The position numbers and the translations under genes were made by a program. From contig SMSO01000031.1 of the NCBI GenBank assembly GCA_004764695.1, positions 4,139,048-4,203,047 on the forward strand: a stretch of DNA of 64,000 bases. Direction: 5' to 3'. Of this stretch, positions 1-11,624 are shown one piece after another; position 1 is the first letter of the stretch, and every line of letters starts with the position of its first letter. The DNA comes from Schizochytrium sp. TIO01 (taxonomy: Eukaryota; Sar; Bigyra; Thraustochytrida; Thraustochytriidae). The notes below the pieces were generated by a model. That model saw nothing but the letters and a program-made list of their open reading frames with translations, was not told where the DNA came from and did no database searches.

Positions 1-1408
1 CGTAACCCATCTGCTGGTTTTCGGTATCCACATCTGTGCCACGACCTCTTGCGACAGCTCCAGTGTTACCTGCTGCGACAGTTCGGCGAGAACTGCGGCG
101 AGTTACTGGTCGGTTGCTTGCTGGATTAGAATCTGGACCAGGAGCTCCGCCGTCTGGACCTGGAGTGTTAGTTGTCCCACCAGACACCGGTTCAACAGGC
201 TCCCCGTCTTTGCAGAATCGAAGGTAATTGAGATCTTCAGAAGAGTTTATGCAAAGCTCCTGACCATCGGCGAGAGTTGGATTCGGGTGCCATGGAAACC
301 TTGTTGTTCGGCGCAAGCTAAAACCAGTACCAACTAAGGCTGACTGGATTCCTCGTACTACGCCTGGTACCGTCCTACTCCGTGAGCGTGAACGAGTGCG
401 TGCCCCAAATCCTGCTGCATTGTTTGTACCCGAATCATCCGTGGATGCAGACCCGTCACTTGAAGATAGACGCAAAGATGACACATATGAGATTCCTGAT
501 AAAAGCTCGTTAGTAGAGCTTTCGAGAGGAACAGGAATTGGCGCTGGGTCATCAAAACCTTGATCATTCAATGTCTCCACTTGTCTACGTGACGGTTCTC
601 TTCGCCCCCTCCGATGGGGCGTTGGGGTGTGACCACCCGCATTTTCCTCATCTACAAGATCCATATCCTTGTTATCTCCATCCTCATCTTCACTTCCTGA
701 TAGTAGCTCAAGGTCATCCTCGTCAGAAAATGCCTCCTCGTCTTTAACAGCCTGTGGGTTAGTTTCCCAGGTCAAGACATTACGACTCGAATCAAATTGT
801 AATGGAGTACGTCCAAAGAAACTTTCTGGCGGTACATCCACACCGAGCTTGCATAAATGTTCATAGGCGTCCCACAGAAATGGATCGAGTCTAAGGGCCA
901 GTGCGAAGTATGAGATAGCATGCTCTCTACGATTATCCCTCTCGCAAATTAATCCAAGAAGATAAAGACCAGCTGCACCGTTGGGAATTTGTACCTTGCC
1001 CCGCAAAATATCATCTTCCATTCGTTGTGGACCTTGCTGCGCCAGCAGAGTACCTTTTATCAAAGCTGACTCTGCTTCTCGAGTGTGACCTAACATCAGA
1101 CAAGCCTTCGCAAGCAGGTATCGGTTTTGCATAAGCATAGGGTCATCAAGACCCATAGCCTCGACAACATCCATACTCCGTGTAAGAGCACCGTATGCTC
1201 TCTGCGGGGCATTGGATCGCAGGTAGCATGTGGCTAGCAGATTCAGGTTCACAGAGCTCTCAGACTGCGCATAAAGCCTCTCAGCAAGAAACGTAGCATT
1301 TTCATACAGATATTGCTGCAGGTACTTTGTCACTAATTTGCGTAGTGTGTTCTCCAATGCCGAGTCCCAGCGGCCTTCCGACATCATTGCCAAGCTTTCC
1401 ATAACCAT
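1..1408 (-). CDS. CDC27: Anaphase-promoting complex subunit 3 (CDC27), N-terminal part, runs off the left edge
   Basis: Translating the minus strand from the ATG at 1408-1406 gives 469 codons without a stop to the window edge. An in-frame TAA lies just upstream of that ATG, so the start is well supported. Residues about 20-190 match the APC3/CDC27 N-terminal TPR region: a segment reading YENATFLAERLYAQ, then NLLATCYLRS, and later GLYLLGLICERD followed by ALRLDPFLWDAYEHLCKLG, the typical last N-terminal TPR of CDC27. A long acidic, Ser/Arg-rich, disordered linker follows, as in other CDC27 proteins before the C-terminal TPR array, which must lie outside the window. In the family this is a scaffold TPR subunit of the APC/C ubiquitin ligase that binds co-activator IR tails and drives mitotic exit. 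The identification is firm; only the C-terminal half is unseen. Confidence 0.9.
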   Translation of the reverse strand, partial: MVMESLAMMSEGRWDSALENTLRKLVTKYLQQYLYENATFLAERLYAQSESSVNLNLLATCYLRSNAPQRAYGALTRSMDVVEAMGLDDPMLMQNRYLLAKACLMLGHTREAESALIKGTLLAQQGPQRMEDDILRGKVQIPNGAAGLYLLGLICERDNRREHAISYFALALRLDPFLWDAYEHLCKLGVDVPPESFFGRTPLQFDSSRNVLTWETNPQAVKDEEAFSDEDDLELLSGSEDEDGDNKDMDLVDEENAGGHTPTPHRRGRREPSRRQVETLNDQGFDDPAPIPVPLESSTNELLSGISYVSSLRLSSSDGSASTDDSGTNNAAGFGARTRSRSRSRTVPGVVRGIQSALVGTGFSLRRTTRFPWHPNPTLADGQELCINSSEDLNYLRFCKDGEPVEPVSGGTTNTPGPDGGAPGPDSNPASNRPVTRRSSRRTVAAGNTGAVARGRGTDVDTENQQMGY

Positions 1409-2454
1409 GATCTCCTCAGTAAATGATTAGTCTATTCAATTTTTGCTGTCTTGAAACGGGTCCCAAGTCACCTAGGGGTCCTGCAACTTCACACGACAAT
1501 TTCCAGTTACAGATTCAAGAGAGTCACCCAATTACTTTGGAAAGCCTGCGTCAATAATCCAAACAAGAGGCACTTGAGTTTGCTTTTTGCCTGCGCTTTG
1601 GAAGAGCGGTTGCAAAGGCAGCAGGGCTCGCTGCAGGAAAGTCGATGCACCAAGCCCACCTCTGACCAGCCTCAAGAGCCGTCGAGGTCCGACCTACGAG
1701 CAGGCAGATAAGATTGGTCTCCAAACAGACCACAAACCGCAAGCGGACTGGGGCGGTCTGTTGTGAGATAAAGTATTGTGCTTCGTCAGCGAGCTTCTCC
1801 CCGTCGTTGTGCTTTTCCTTTTAGTAGCGTATATTTGCATAGTATTTACTAGTAGTATGTGATAGGCGTAGCATGAGAAAGCGTTATACATTTTAAAAAT
1901 ACTTGTAATATGCCTTTTATAGCTATTAGCACGAGAAATGGAAAAAAATCGAGAGAGCAGGTACCTCTATACTATTCTGACAGGTACATTCGGAGGAACT
2001 ACATCTAGCTCCTTATAGTGCGAATGAAGAAGACGAAAGCAAAGAAAGGCGACCTATCTAATGTAGTTTTCAAATTTGAGTTGCTTCCAATGGCTCATAT
2101 ACTCAGGTTAAAGATTATAATGATTTTGCAGAAGTAGCTTGCCTACCTCAGAAAAGCCAGGTAGTCTAGCGTTACTTTAATTAAGAATTATTAAATGAAA
2201 GAGAGAATGAAAATGAGAAGTTTATATTGAGAGTGTTGTAACTTTAAGCATGAAGAATAATTTGTGACAAACAAAAATTCATCTGTTCACCATAGTTTGT
2301 TTTTATACATGAATATAATTTTCAAGTACCGTATTTTAAAATTTACAATCAGTAGCCGAATCATTGAAGCAAAGCAATGTCTCAATAGCAGTTTAGCAAA
2401 ACTTAAATACGCCAATCCTTGTTGGATGCAAATAATTATGCTTGAGTTTACAAC
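1409..2454. other. Intergenic region, no gene seen
   Basis: About 1 kb between the 5' end of the APC3 gene and the 3' end of the next minus-strand gene. It is AT-rich from 1800 onward and has only short chance frames. It must hold the promoter of APC3 (just above 1408) and the terminator of the gene ending at 2455, but no distinctive motif was recognised. Confidence 0.6.
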
Positions 2455-5400
2455 CTAGCAGTCATCTGTAAACACAATCTTGCTAGAGTACAGTGGAGGT
2501 ATTTTGGGAGGTGTCGGTTGAGCCGCAGATTTAGGCAATCCCTTTTGAGAAGTTTCTGTCTTTGCTTTGTGGACCTTTCGGCCAACTTTGGCAGGATCGT
2601 GAGCTTGATGCTCCCGGCGTTGTTGTAAAACACGCAAAAGTTTCGTCTCACGAGCCTCTTTGATCAGTCGCTCTCGTTCTTTTACATATTCTCGCCAAGC
2701 TTGTTTCTGTCTTTGAAGCACGTCCCGCATTTCACGAATAAGGGGGATCTGCAAATGATCATTTGCAACATTGAATTGCTTAGGTGTATATGGCACTTCA
2801 GGTACAGGAGGCGGCAGTTGGTCCGGTCGAAAAAGTAACTCGAATTTGATCGCTTTAAGCATTTCGGCATTTAGTCGTGGAATCTTCTTTTGGGCCCCAG
2901 GCCCCCCAGCAAGAATATCATTAGCCTCTTTTGCGTTTGAGATTCGCATGGCATTGATTCGGGTTTTGATAGAAACGCTCGATGTTTTGTCCTCCTCGAA
3001 TTTGCTTTTCCGTACTCGAGTTGGTACTTCACTCTCTTGGCGCTCAGAATCTTCCATACTTTCGAAATCAAGCTTCCGTGCAAGGTTTACATTTGCAGCA
3101 ATGTAATTAAACACAATTCCCCCCGCAGCAGGGTAGTACAGATCTTTGATTTGAAAGAGGCAGATCTCACCATCTTTTTTATTCATACCATACTGTTCTA
3201 GCGTTAACGTGCCAGGTTCAAAAGCGCAATTCATTTCATCTTGTATTTGCCTAGTATCATCTAGGCACATAAGGCCACTCATGAGAGGCATAAGGAGCCA
3301 AAAGTCAGGCAGGCAAGCAACTTCGCGTCGAGCGTTGGATCGATATAAAAAGTACAAATCTCGGACTGTTCTAGACGTCTCCATTTGAAGACGAGTCACT
3401 TCACCTGTGGGAAGGCTCTTTATGTAAATTGTAGTGTAAGTGGCTTTGGTCCTCCTGTATAAATCGATATCAGCACAAGAAATCAAGCGAACGTTTGCCA
3501 TTAGAGCTTCACGAGCTGCCATCTTCAGCTTAAATCGTTTCGCTCGCTTCTCTTTACTTGCCTTGCCATCTATTAACCCCTTCTTTCTGTTCGCGCCTTC
3601 TGCGTTTCGCTTGGGACTATGGGCTGGGGAGCGCTGCAATCTGCTCCGATTGAGGATTGGATCTTTCATTATTGCCTGCGTAATCTCACCAGCAGCATCA
3701 TCAATCTTCGATTGACCTCCCGAAGCTTCCCACTTATCTGGTACCCAACATCGAGGACAACCTTCGGAATTTTCCCCAAAACAAACCACACATAGGGGTA
3801 CATACTTCTTTACCGGATTTGATGTAAGGCTTTCAAGAAAGAGTTTACGCTTTGCCATTAGATCGTTACCTTCGATTGGAGGTTCATAGCGCGGTCCTTT
3901 ATGAAGTGAGAGCCCATGAAAGATCGGGTTGAGAACTTTGGAAGCACTATTAGTGAATAGATTTGGTTCTTGTGAAGCAAGTTCATAACCCACACATGCA
4001 GGATGAACGACATGAGTTACAGGATAATCCTCAAGGATTTGCTCACTCCCTGTCGAGTATCCAAAGCAACTTGGGTGGATTCGCTGAGCGGCATCAGATG
4101 CAAAAATTGGAACTTTACGATTTTTGTAGCCGCGTATTGCAGGGTGTAAATTACGCTTTTTGGTAGCCTCCACCCATTTTCGAATTCTTTCTTCTTCATC
4201 ATCGTCTTTTTTCACTCGAGAAGACCTTTGATTTCTTCTAGCGAGCATTCGCACAAATGCTTCGTCTGCATCCGCCTCGGCCTCTTCAGAAGCTAAGCGC
4301 CGAAGTTCAGATTCATGGTCAAGTTGATTATAGTCTCCTCCACATCGATAGTAGCCTAGGAACATTGGGTTTGCAACTTTTGGATTACTATTGATGGGTG
4401 GCGCATGCGGTTGAATTTCGGCATGGAGAACGTCAGATTCCTTCACATAGTCTCGTTCATCTGCAGAAAATGCCAAATGATGTATTTTGCCTTTTAGTTT
4501 TGACAGTTCTGGAGTGAAAGACTGAACCGTAGGGCACGACCATTGTCCCCAGAAAATTGGGTTTACCTTGCGTACGTCTGGACGTAAGTGCTCAATTCTT
4601 CGGTCCCAAAATGCTGGATGAATGAATCTGCTTTTGTGACTGTCAACGCCTTCAAAATCTTGGCGGTGGTTCACAAGGTTCACATCATTGTCTTGCAGCG
4701 TGGTTCCCGTAGCAATAAGTTTACAAGACTGGAATAAGAGGCGTCGTGCATATGACCGACGCCCTCGAGGGGTATCAGATACGAGGGCATAATTTTCTGT
4801 ATTCTTTTCTTTGTGTGGGCTGGGGATGTGATTGTGGGTCAAAGAGAATGCCTTTTTGCAGTTGTGAGTATCTCGCACACGCATTTGTAAGGTTCCACCT
4901 AGTAGAGAATGGCTTAGAGCCTTGGCTACTCTCTGTGCCTTTTCTGCTTCTTTATGCGTTATATCTAAAGTGATAAGTCTTCTGACTGACGAGGTTTCTG
5001 GTGGTGGATAAGGTTGCAAATACCGTCCTTTTATTTCTGCAGCTTCCGCCGTTGCTGGTGTGAATATCTTTGTTTTTACATTAATGACACCGCCATCTTC
5101 CCGAACCAGATTTTCAAGGTGCTCTCGAAAAGTGCTTACCATCTTTGCGCGGCGGTCTACTTTCTCTGCAACCCGTCGGAGATTTTCACCTGAAATTTCC
5201 TGAACCTGGACAACCGAAACTGCACATCTTGGGACAGCACACCCAGAGGGAATTTCAGCCCATACGGCTTGTTCAAATTTTTCGCAGAGGGCTTCGGACC
5301 AATCCTCCTCTAATAGACCAAAGATTTTTATATCAAGAATAACACTGTAGAAGGTGTTTTTCTGTCAGTAATTTGTTTCCTGAATTCATTGTCACAATAA

Positions 5401-6163
5401 TATAGGAATTATTAGAAAACATTCCACAATTGCAAAGCAGGAGATCTGCATATACTTACCACGTGCTGTTTGCTTTTTGCTGAGCAGCTAGCCCAAAGAA
5501 ACTGTTGTTGAAAATCAAAGGCAATAAAAAATAAAAAGATAAAAAAAATAGTCAGCTTCGTAGTCTCTCCAAGATACAACGACCTTCAACGAGTAAAGCA
5601 CAATTGATCTATTTGGCTAATCCTCGGTGATGCTTTCTCTCGTTCGTCAGTTGAGGCTAAAGGGTATATCTTAGTAAAACTTACATGGGGTTTTCAACTT
5701 TCGGGTTCCATTGGCGAGGGACAGGCTGCAAAGCGTATCCACTGACTGCGGGGTGTTCAATACGTTCCGAGGATCCTTTCGCACGATCAGGATTTAAATC
5801 CTCCCAAATAACCTTACGTTCTTCAATGAAAGACTTCATTTCTAGTGCCTTTATTGTTTTTATTGAAGGGGTTTTATCTAGCGCAGTTAATGTCTGGCGA
5901 CGTTCGCGGAGCGATTTCCTCTGTGCACGAGTAATACGGCGATCCTTTTTACGTTGCTTGTTGCCTCCACTGCTCGACTCAGATATTCTAGATGACATGA
6001 AGGAAGACTTCGTTCTTGCTGCTACAGCAAAAGACTCTGGAACCCCTCTTCGTAAAAATTTTAGTGCCTGAGAGCCGCGGCTAATCCGCGTGGTCTTCTG
6101 AAGCTGGACCGCCGGGAGGTCATCATCTTCCTCGAACACTCTCGTGGATGGAGCTTTCAACAT
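2455..6163 (-). CDS. Unrecognised three-exon gene with repeated HP/NP-G motifs and a Cys4 cluster
   Basis: I propose exon 1 at 6163-5685, a 42-nt exon 2 at 5501-5460 and exon 3 at 5344-2455, giving 1,136 aa. Both introns start GTAAGT and end CAG, and the reading frame is preserved: the split codon at the first junction completes an NPIFFG motif, matching NPIFWG, NPMFLG and NPIFHG in exon 3. The protein carries about eight short motifs of the form [H/N]P-x-x-x-G (for example HPAVSGY, HPAFWD, HPAIRGY, HPSCFGY, HPACVGY), usually in HP...NP pairs. A CVVC...CPRC cluster near residue 690 could bind zinc. The C-terminal third is basic and probably helical. I do not recognise the family and assign no function. 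The coding call is strong because of the 895-codon open frame of exon 3 from its first Met; the splice model rests on motif continuity. Confidence 0.8.
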
Positions 6164-6588
6164 AACGCAACAGGCTTGCTAGTCTGTACTGGTCTTTTTT
6201 TGCTTTTCGCTTTAGCGCTTCCACAGCACGACCAGGGGCTTTCTGGTCATCACCAAGGCCCCGGTTTCTTGCAGCAAGTGCTCTATCAACTTTTCTTATA
6301 TGGGTCCAACTTTATTTCATGTATAAGCGAACAAAATGTATTATTATACTCTCTCACCCAGCTGAGAAGAGCGGCATTGTCTCAGGTCATCTTGGCTAGA
6401 CCCTTCTCAAAGACCACCTCTCTCAGCAGCTGTATGAGTGTCCGTTTCGTCAGGTGTCCCCGCGCTGCGCACCCTTCTCTCTAGTAGTACTAATAATGAA
6501 TAGAAAGGTCATAAGTGACTTTTCTCACTTCTGCCTTGTTGTGTTTTTACTTTTTGCCTGAGTATTTGTGTAGTTTATATTTTTTTCT
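6164..6588. other. Intergenic region, nothing recognised
   Basis: This 425-nt stretch lies between two minus-strand genes and should contain the promoter of the HP/NP-motif gene and the 3' UTR of the SET-domain gene. No repeat or RNA gene was seen. Confidence 0.5.
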
Positions 6589-7713
6589 TTACTTGTTTCC
6601 TTCTTGAATTTTTGCGAGGGCACGCTGAATGCTCTTCTTCTCGCCAAGTCTAACACGTACAGCATCAACACACTCACGGGGAGGGTTGGGGGCACTGGCA
6701 AGGAATTTTTCATCATCACTAGCTGATGTTCCATAGGCATTGAGAGCTTCCATCAGGGTTCGCTGCAAGGTCAGGGAATCGATTCGGGGAGAATCATCTG
6801 CAAACTCAATGGAGCCATCAACTGAACAATGCACACGCGTAGGACCTGTAGGACCTGGCGCGAAAACATCCACACTGTCATTAGGGTTGTTTTCAATGGT
6901 AAAGCCATAGAGACGTAAGAGATCAGCGTTTGGGAGGTTTCCGTAAGAAATAAAAAGCTGGGTTCCAGGCTCTACATCTTGCTTTGGGGCTACAATGAAG
7001 GACGCATTAGGGTGGTCGAACCAGTGCTGGCACATGCCGTGGTTCTCTTCGCGAGGTGCGACAATTGTGTGGTTCATCATGTCAAGAACAGGCGGGAGTG
7101 CGAAAGGCATTCGCGACTTGAGGTCAGAGAGTGCGCGGGAAAGTAGCAGAGACCAAGCAAAGCTAAAGTTTGACGGAGTCAAGTTTGCCTCGGGCATGTT
7201 CTTTTGGTGTGGAGCAATGGCATTCTCGTAAATGCTGTCAATGAGCTGCCTCCTTTCCGTGATTTTATGTATCAAAGGCGAAGATTGCAAGAACTCCATT
7301 TGCTGATTGCCCCAAAACAGTGGCACTGATACCGATTTGGGCATGGACTCGAGATGTAAAGCGGCCATTTCTGAAGGGTTTGCAAACTCTTTGAGCAAAT
7401 GCACCACAAAGCTTACAGATCCAACAAGGAGCAGCCGAGCCTGCATTGAGATGTCCTGTCGCTGTGCAAAGTACATAATCTCCTCCAAAAATGCCGGGTG
7501 TTTGTCACGGAGCTGGACATACGCCTCATCTGCAGAGAGAGGGCGCCACACCTTTTCCGGGATCGTCAGAAAGGGTCTTCCCGCCTGGAGCTTTTTCGTG
7601 GCAACCAGACCAAGGCCCATCTCACCCATGCTCTCGATCGCCACAGGGCCTATCTGCGCGCCATGTTTGCGAGCATGCTCTATGAGCTTTTTCCCTACCA
7701 GAGCTGTCGCCAT
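6589..7713 (-). CDS. SET-domain protein methyltransferase, SETD3/Rubisco-LSMT type
   Basis: A 374-aa protein. I chose the ATG at 7713 because the open frame above it has no earlier ATG and the context (ACAATGG) is good. Early residues GEMGLGLVATKKLQAG form the first SET strand pair. A central helical insertion (iSET) follows, as in LSMT and SETD3. The catalytic core is seen in LDMMNHT (the NH motif that contacts S-adenosylmethionine) and in ISYGNLPNADLLRLYGF, which carries the conserved SET tyrosine and continues into the Rubisco-LSMT substrate-binding region. Enzymes of this class methylate lysine (LSMT, SETD6) or actin histidine (SETD3). The substrate here cannot be told from sequence. The C-terminal substrate domain is shorter than in SETD3 and ends with a charged helix. 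Confidence 0.85.
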   Translation of the reverse strand: MATALVGKKLIEHARKHGAQIGPVAIESMGEMGLGLVATKKLQAGRPFLTIPEKVWRPLSADEAYVQLRDKHPAFLEEIMYFAQRQDISMQARLLLVGSVSFVVHLLKEFANPSEMAALHLESMPKSVSVPLFWGNQQMEFLQSSPLIHKITERRQLIDSIYENAIAPHQKNMPEANLTPSNFSFAWSLLLSRALSDLKSRMPFALPPVLDMMNHTIVAPREENHGMCQHWFDHPNASFIVAPKQDVEPGTQLFISYGNLPNADLLRLYGFTIENNPNDSVDVFAPGPTGPTRVHCSVDGSIEFADDSPRIDSLTLQRTLMEALNAYGTSASDDEKFLASAPNPPRECVDAVRVRLGEKKSIQRALAKIQEGNK

Positions 7714-8479
7714 TGTAAGCTTCCCACGAAATGAGTTCTTGTTTGCCAATCAAACCTCGCGCACTCACGTGTTTGATTGATCGATGAAAAATATATACAT
7801 CTGTGGCAGCAGTGATGCAAGCAAGCTATCAGTAGCAAAAAGTCTTATTGTTTTAGATAGAAGAAACAATACAGTTGGCCAGCACTAAATATAAAGATAG
7901 GCAGCATGAGCTTTCGTCCAAGCTCAAGTGCAAAAGAACGTATGACATTTTGCAAATAGTACTATCTAATATCTAAGCAATTTGTTATTGTGTTTTCTTG
8001 ACTTCGTGATCTCTGAGTCTCGGAGCACTGGGAGAATACTCTCCATGTGCCCCATGGGAAGTAATAATAATTGATAATAATTGATATTGTGAGAGACAAA
8101 TCGTCAAATCATGCATGTTTGTAGGCGGCGATTAGATGAGACAAAAAAAAAAAGGTAAAGAAAGAGGGAGCAAGGAAGGGGTAGAGCTTGTGTCTGTTGG
8201 ATTGAGCCTTCAAGTTACAGTATAGATTAGGTGAATATAATATTTCTTTAAAATCTATAGATTACTTTGACTTTATTATTAAACAATTTTCACACAAGGA
8301 TTGTTGAACTGTGAAGTGATAAAAAGATGGTACATGGCGCAGCCAATCGAACGAGTGTAGTTGGTACTGAGCTAACATTTTGACTCCTCGGCAAATAGGA
8401 GTTGCTTGGAAAATACAGTGAGACGAATCGAGGCATATCTTGCTTGCGCCACTTAAGAAGTTGAGACTGGGTTAAAACT
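7714..8479. other. Intergenic region, AT-rich, no gene seen
   Basis: Between the SET gene 5' end and the 3' end of the membrane-protein gene. It contains short poly-A and an AATAATTGATAATAATTGAT duplication near 8065, but no coding frame that looks real. Confidence 0.5.
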
Positions 8480-9517
8480 CTAAGACGAGAAGAACTCTCG
8501 CGTGTGTGTTTCTGGCTGTGCATAAGGTGAATATAATAGATAACCATCTTCTTCGGGTGACAAATTCATGCCTGACGAGCGCCAGGTAGTATGCCAAATA
8601 ACAGATTTCAATACATTGAGAAGCTCACGTCCCCAGAGAAGGAGATCATGCCAGTGAAAGAAAAGCATGATAACATTAAGAATAAGTGCAATTGTGCCAA
8701 TGATTACAACCGTACCCAAGAGTAGACGCATTGCCCATGCTCGATGGAGTTGTGACTCGATAAGGGTCACAAAAGCAAGGCTTGCACCAGCTACAAAGGC
8801 AAGCAAAATGGGATGTCTACGAAAGCAGCAAATAGATTCTTGGTCTCGGGTGTTAACCTTGAGGATCAAAGTTATGATAGTTCCTGCAATTGCACTAAGG
8901 ACGAGTTGCATGGAGAAGCACGCCCAGGAGTGTATTTGGGATCCAGGGTCGTAGCCTCGTGTTTCTGCCAGTCTTTCACCTGTAATAAGCTGCGTCACAG
9001 CCACTAGAACAGATGCCAGGCTCGCAGGGTATGCTATAACGGCGCATATTTGAAGGGTAGCCCACCAGTTATTTTGCTTAAATCGCAACCCTCCGTCAGG
9101 CATATCTAGCAGTCTTGACCTCCTTGTAGCCAAGTTTGTGGGCACTTCTGGAACAGTGTCAAGTTTGAGCGACTTGAATCTCGAAGGCATGATCTTCGAG
9201 GGGGAGGTCTGTAGAGGTTTTGGTTTCCTCGTTTGTACTTCTGAGCAATCGTCTCGCTTTCCTTCTCGATGCGGATCTTGAATGCATAAACTTTTGGTTT
9301 TCAACGCCTTCAAGGAGTGGGGACTTTGCACTGAGGTCCTCGCATCTCCCAACCCTCTCGCGTCCACACTCTCCGCCAGAGTTCTCCAGCCCGCACGCCC
9401 AGGTCTTTCCTCGACGCAGGACCGGGCGCTCAAAACCGCGATCCTCTGTGCGCTCGGCGTCGTCTCGAAGCTCGTTCTCCGCAAAGAAGGCGAGCAGTGC
9501 ATTTGTTGATGCTCCAT
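8480..9517 (-). CDS. Membrane protein with four predicted transmembrane helices, family not recognised
   Basis: The frame gives 345 aa from the ATG at 9517. A second in-frame ATG at 9190 (residue 110) would give 236 aa and is a reasonable alternative, because residues 1-109 look like low-complexity basic sequence. From about residue 140 there are four hydrophobic segments: LQICAVIAYPASLASVLVAV, FSMQLVLSAIAGTIITLIL, HPILLAFVAGASLAFVTLI and LLLGTVVIIGTIALILNVIM. A short basic loop with two adjacent cysteines separates helices 2 and 3. The tail is hydrophilic and ends near residue 345. There is no cleavable signal peptide at the first Met. I cannot name the family. The frame is probably real because hydrophobic and polar residues are organised in clear helices. 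Confidence 0.65.
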   Translation of the reverse strand: MEHQQMHCSPSLRRTSFETTPSAQRIAVLSARSCVEERPGRAGWRTLAESVDARGLGDARTSVQSPHSLKALKTKSLCIQDPHREGKRDDCSEVQTRKPKPLQTSPSKIMPSRFKSLKLDTVPEVPTNLATRRSRLLDMPDGGLRFKQNNWWATLQICAVIAYPASLASVLVAVTQLITGERLAETRGYDPGSQIHSWACFSMQLVLSAIAGTIITLILKVNTRDQESICCFRRHPILLAFVAGASLAFVTLIESQLHRAWAMRLLLGTVVIIGTIALILNVIMLFFHWHDLLLWGRELLNVLKSVIWHTTWRSSGMNLSPEEDGYLLYSPYAQPETHTREFFSS

Positions 9518-10580
9518 TGAGTTCTGTCTTCGTGCTTTCCTTCGTCTGTTTCTCTTCCTCTCCTTTCTTTCCTTTTCCGTAGCTTAGGGATATTATTAAA
9601 AAATATATATAATAAAATATAAAATAAAATAACAATAAAACTCTGTAGGAAGAAAACACCTGCTGCCTAATACTAGTACCCACACTAGTACCAGATTCTA
9701 AAAAGAAACAAATGAAGAAGAAAGAGTAATGAAAACGATATTAATACTAACACTGCTTTTACAGTGGATTGATTGCCAAATAAGTAAATAAATAAAATTG
9801 AAACAAAAATGTTAATTTAAAAGAGAAAACAGCTCAGGCATTATTTAGTTTAGGCCTCTCCACGAATCCATAAAATGCGTATCTCATAAGTCGAGACCCC
9901 GCTTGGACTGGAGTCGTAGGCAGGAGGTTCTCGATTCCGGTTTCCCAAATTGACTTGCGGCCCTTCCGCGACCAAGTTCCATCAGCTTTCCTTCGCCTTG
10001 GACCTCCCACGCCAACGCGGAAGCTGGCCAGAGAGAGATAGATGTGCTGCAGCGCTCGACCGATCAATCGCTGATCGCCGTCACTCCTTTGCAAAGGGAG
10101 GAAACCGGAACGAAGCCAAAAGGAAAGCACTGAGAACCCAGGACAAGCCAAGCCGAGCCGAGCCGAGCCGAGCCGAGCCGAAGCCATGGCAGCAGGCAGC
10201 AGCAGCGGCAGCGCTTGGCGCTGGCCGCGAGCCTCCTCCGGTGGCGCCATCTCGCGTCTCCGCCCTGGCTTTGGTTGAGGTGCAGGCAGGCATTGACTGC
10301 ATTGCAATCGCTGCGGAGGACCGGGAAGAACCCTGGTTCTCGATCCAAGCCAGCCAACTTGCAATTCCATACCGTCAGGGCCTCCGCCGATTCCGCGTTC
10401 AGGCCGCCAGCTGCGCAAGAACGAGCTGTTCAAGTCCACTGCCGCGCAGCCACCCACGGCGTGCGAAGCATCGTGGCGCTTCTGCCTCCTCCCCGATGCG
10501 GGCTTCGTGGCTGCGGCTGTTTCTGGTGCTTTTCGCCTTCGTTTTGGGCTTCTTTTCTGTACGAACTGCGTGAATCTCGA
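9518..10580. other. Gene-free region, AT-rich then GC-rich
   Basis: 9518-9835 is AT-rich and holds nothing recognisable. 9840-10580 is GC-rich, with ORFs of about 200 codons open on both strands. They share no recognisable domain and include a (GAGCC)n run at 10151-10181, so I treat them as non-coding. Confidence 0.45.
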
Positions 10581-10630
10581 GTACTTAGTTGCGCCTGCTT
10601 GGGCTTGGTTTTGGGCTTATTCAGAGCTTG

Positions 10631-10721
10631 GTCTTGATCTTGATCTTGATCTTAATCTTGGTCTTGATCTTGATGTTGATCTTGATCTTGATCTTGATAT
10701 TGATCTTGATATTGATCTTGA
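10631..10721. repeat. (CTTGAT)n hexanucleotide repeat, imperfect
   Basis: About 15 imperfect copies of CTTGAT with scattered substitutions (CTTAAT, GTTGAT, ATTGAT). It lies just before a second, purine-rich array. Confidence 0.9.
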
Positions 10722-10783
10722 GCTCCGATCATCTCAAGTGAGCGGGTTTGAGAAAGGAAAGCGACGAAGAAACAAGAACGAAG

Positions 10784-10979
10784 AGAAACAAAGAAACAAA
10801 GAGACAAAGAAACAAAGAGAGAAACAAAGAGAGAAACAAAGAAACAAAGAGAGAAACAAAGAGAGAAACAAAGAGAGAAACAAAGAGAGAAACAAAGAGA
10901 GAAACAAAGAGAGAAACAAAGAGAGAAACAAACAAACAAAGAGAGAAACAAAGAAAGAAAGAGAGAAGCAAATAAAGAA
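10784..10979. repeat. Purine-rich GAGAAACAAA tandem array
   Basis: Nearly 200 nt made of GAGAAACAAA and GACAAAGAAACAAA units, all A/G/C with no T on the plus strand until the end. It produces spurious Lys/Arg/Glu-rich frames on one strand and Phe/Leu/Ser-rich frames on the other. Confidence 0.9.
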
Positions 10980-11252
10980 AGTAAGTGCGCTCCATCGCCC
11001 TCGTGGCTGCTCGCTCTCTCACGGTAGAGCGTCCGCGAGGAAGCGGGTTCCCCCGACGCCGCAGAGTGTGGTTTCCGCTACCTTTTACACTATCTGCGCC
11101 CGCTAAAGGAGGACTCTGCCGGTCGGTCTCCACTGGGAGGGCGCGCAGTCCCTTTCGAGGTGACCAACTGGAGACGTCCAGTGCCGGCAGATGAGACTTT
11201 GTGCTAGTGCCTGGTTGGCCAAGAAATTCTTTTCGTTCATTGGTCCCTTCTT

Positions 11253-11265
11253 TCTGTCTGTCTGC

Positions 11266-11311
<46 letters not shown>
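11253..11311. repeat. (CTGT)n microsatellite
   Basis: Tetranucleotide run of about 14 copies, interrupted once near the start. Confidence 0.9.
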
Positions 11312-11312
<1 letters not shown>

Positions 11313-11624
11313 AGCAGGAGCTGGTTTCTGGCCACCCACCTCTTCGCTCATTGCCCGCGAGGTATTATGGATGGACGCGCTTGAACGCCCGCAGTGCCTG
11401 TCTGTCATCAGCATATATATCTTACCATTTATTCAAGTTATCATCGTCCCAGTAAATGAATAACCGAAAAACTGGAAAACCGAAAGACTTCTCTTCCTTT
11501 TTATCTTTACTATTATTCTTATCTTTATCTTTATCTTTATTTTATAATATTTTTATTTTTTTAATTTAAAAAATAAAAATTAAGTTTCATAAAATAGTAG
11601 CTTTCTACATACAGTAGTGAAGCG

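Noticed and set aside
9159-9683. A 174-codon minus-strand ORF with one hydrophobic segment
   Set aside because: It overlaps the four-helix membrane-protein gene in another frame; its hydrophobic part comes from AT-rich sequence and the rest is low complexity.
9834-10573. Overlapping ORFs of about 207 codons on both strands
   Set aside because: They arise from GC-rich sequence with few stops, contain (GAGCC)n repeat translations and show no domain or plausible protein composition.
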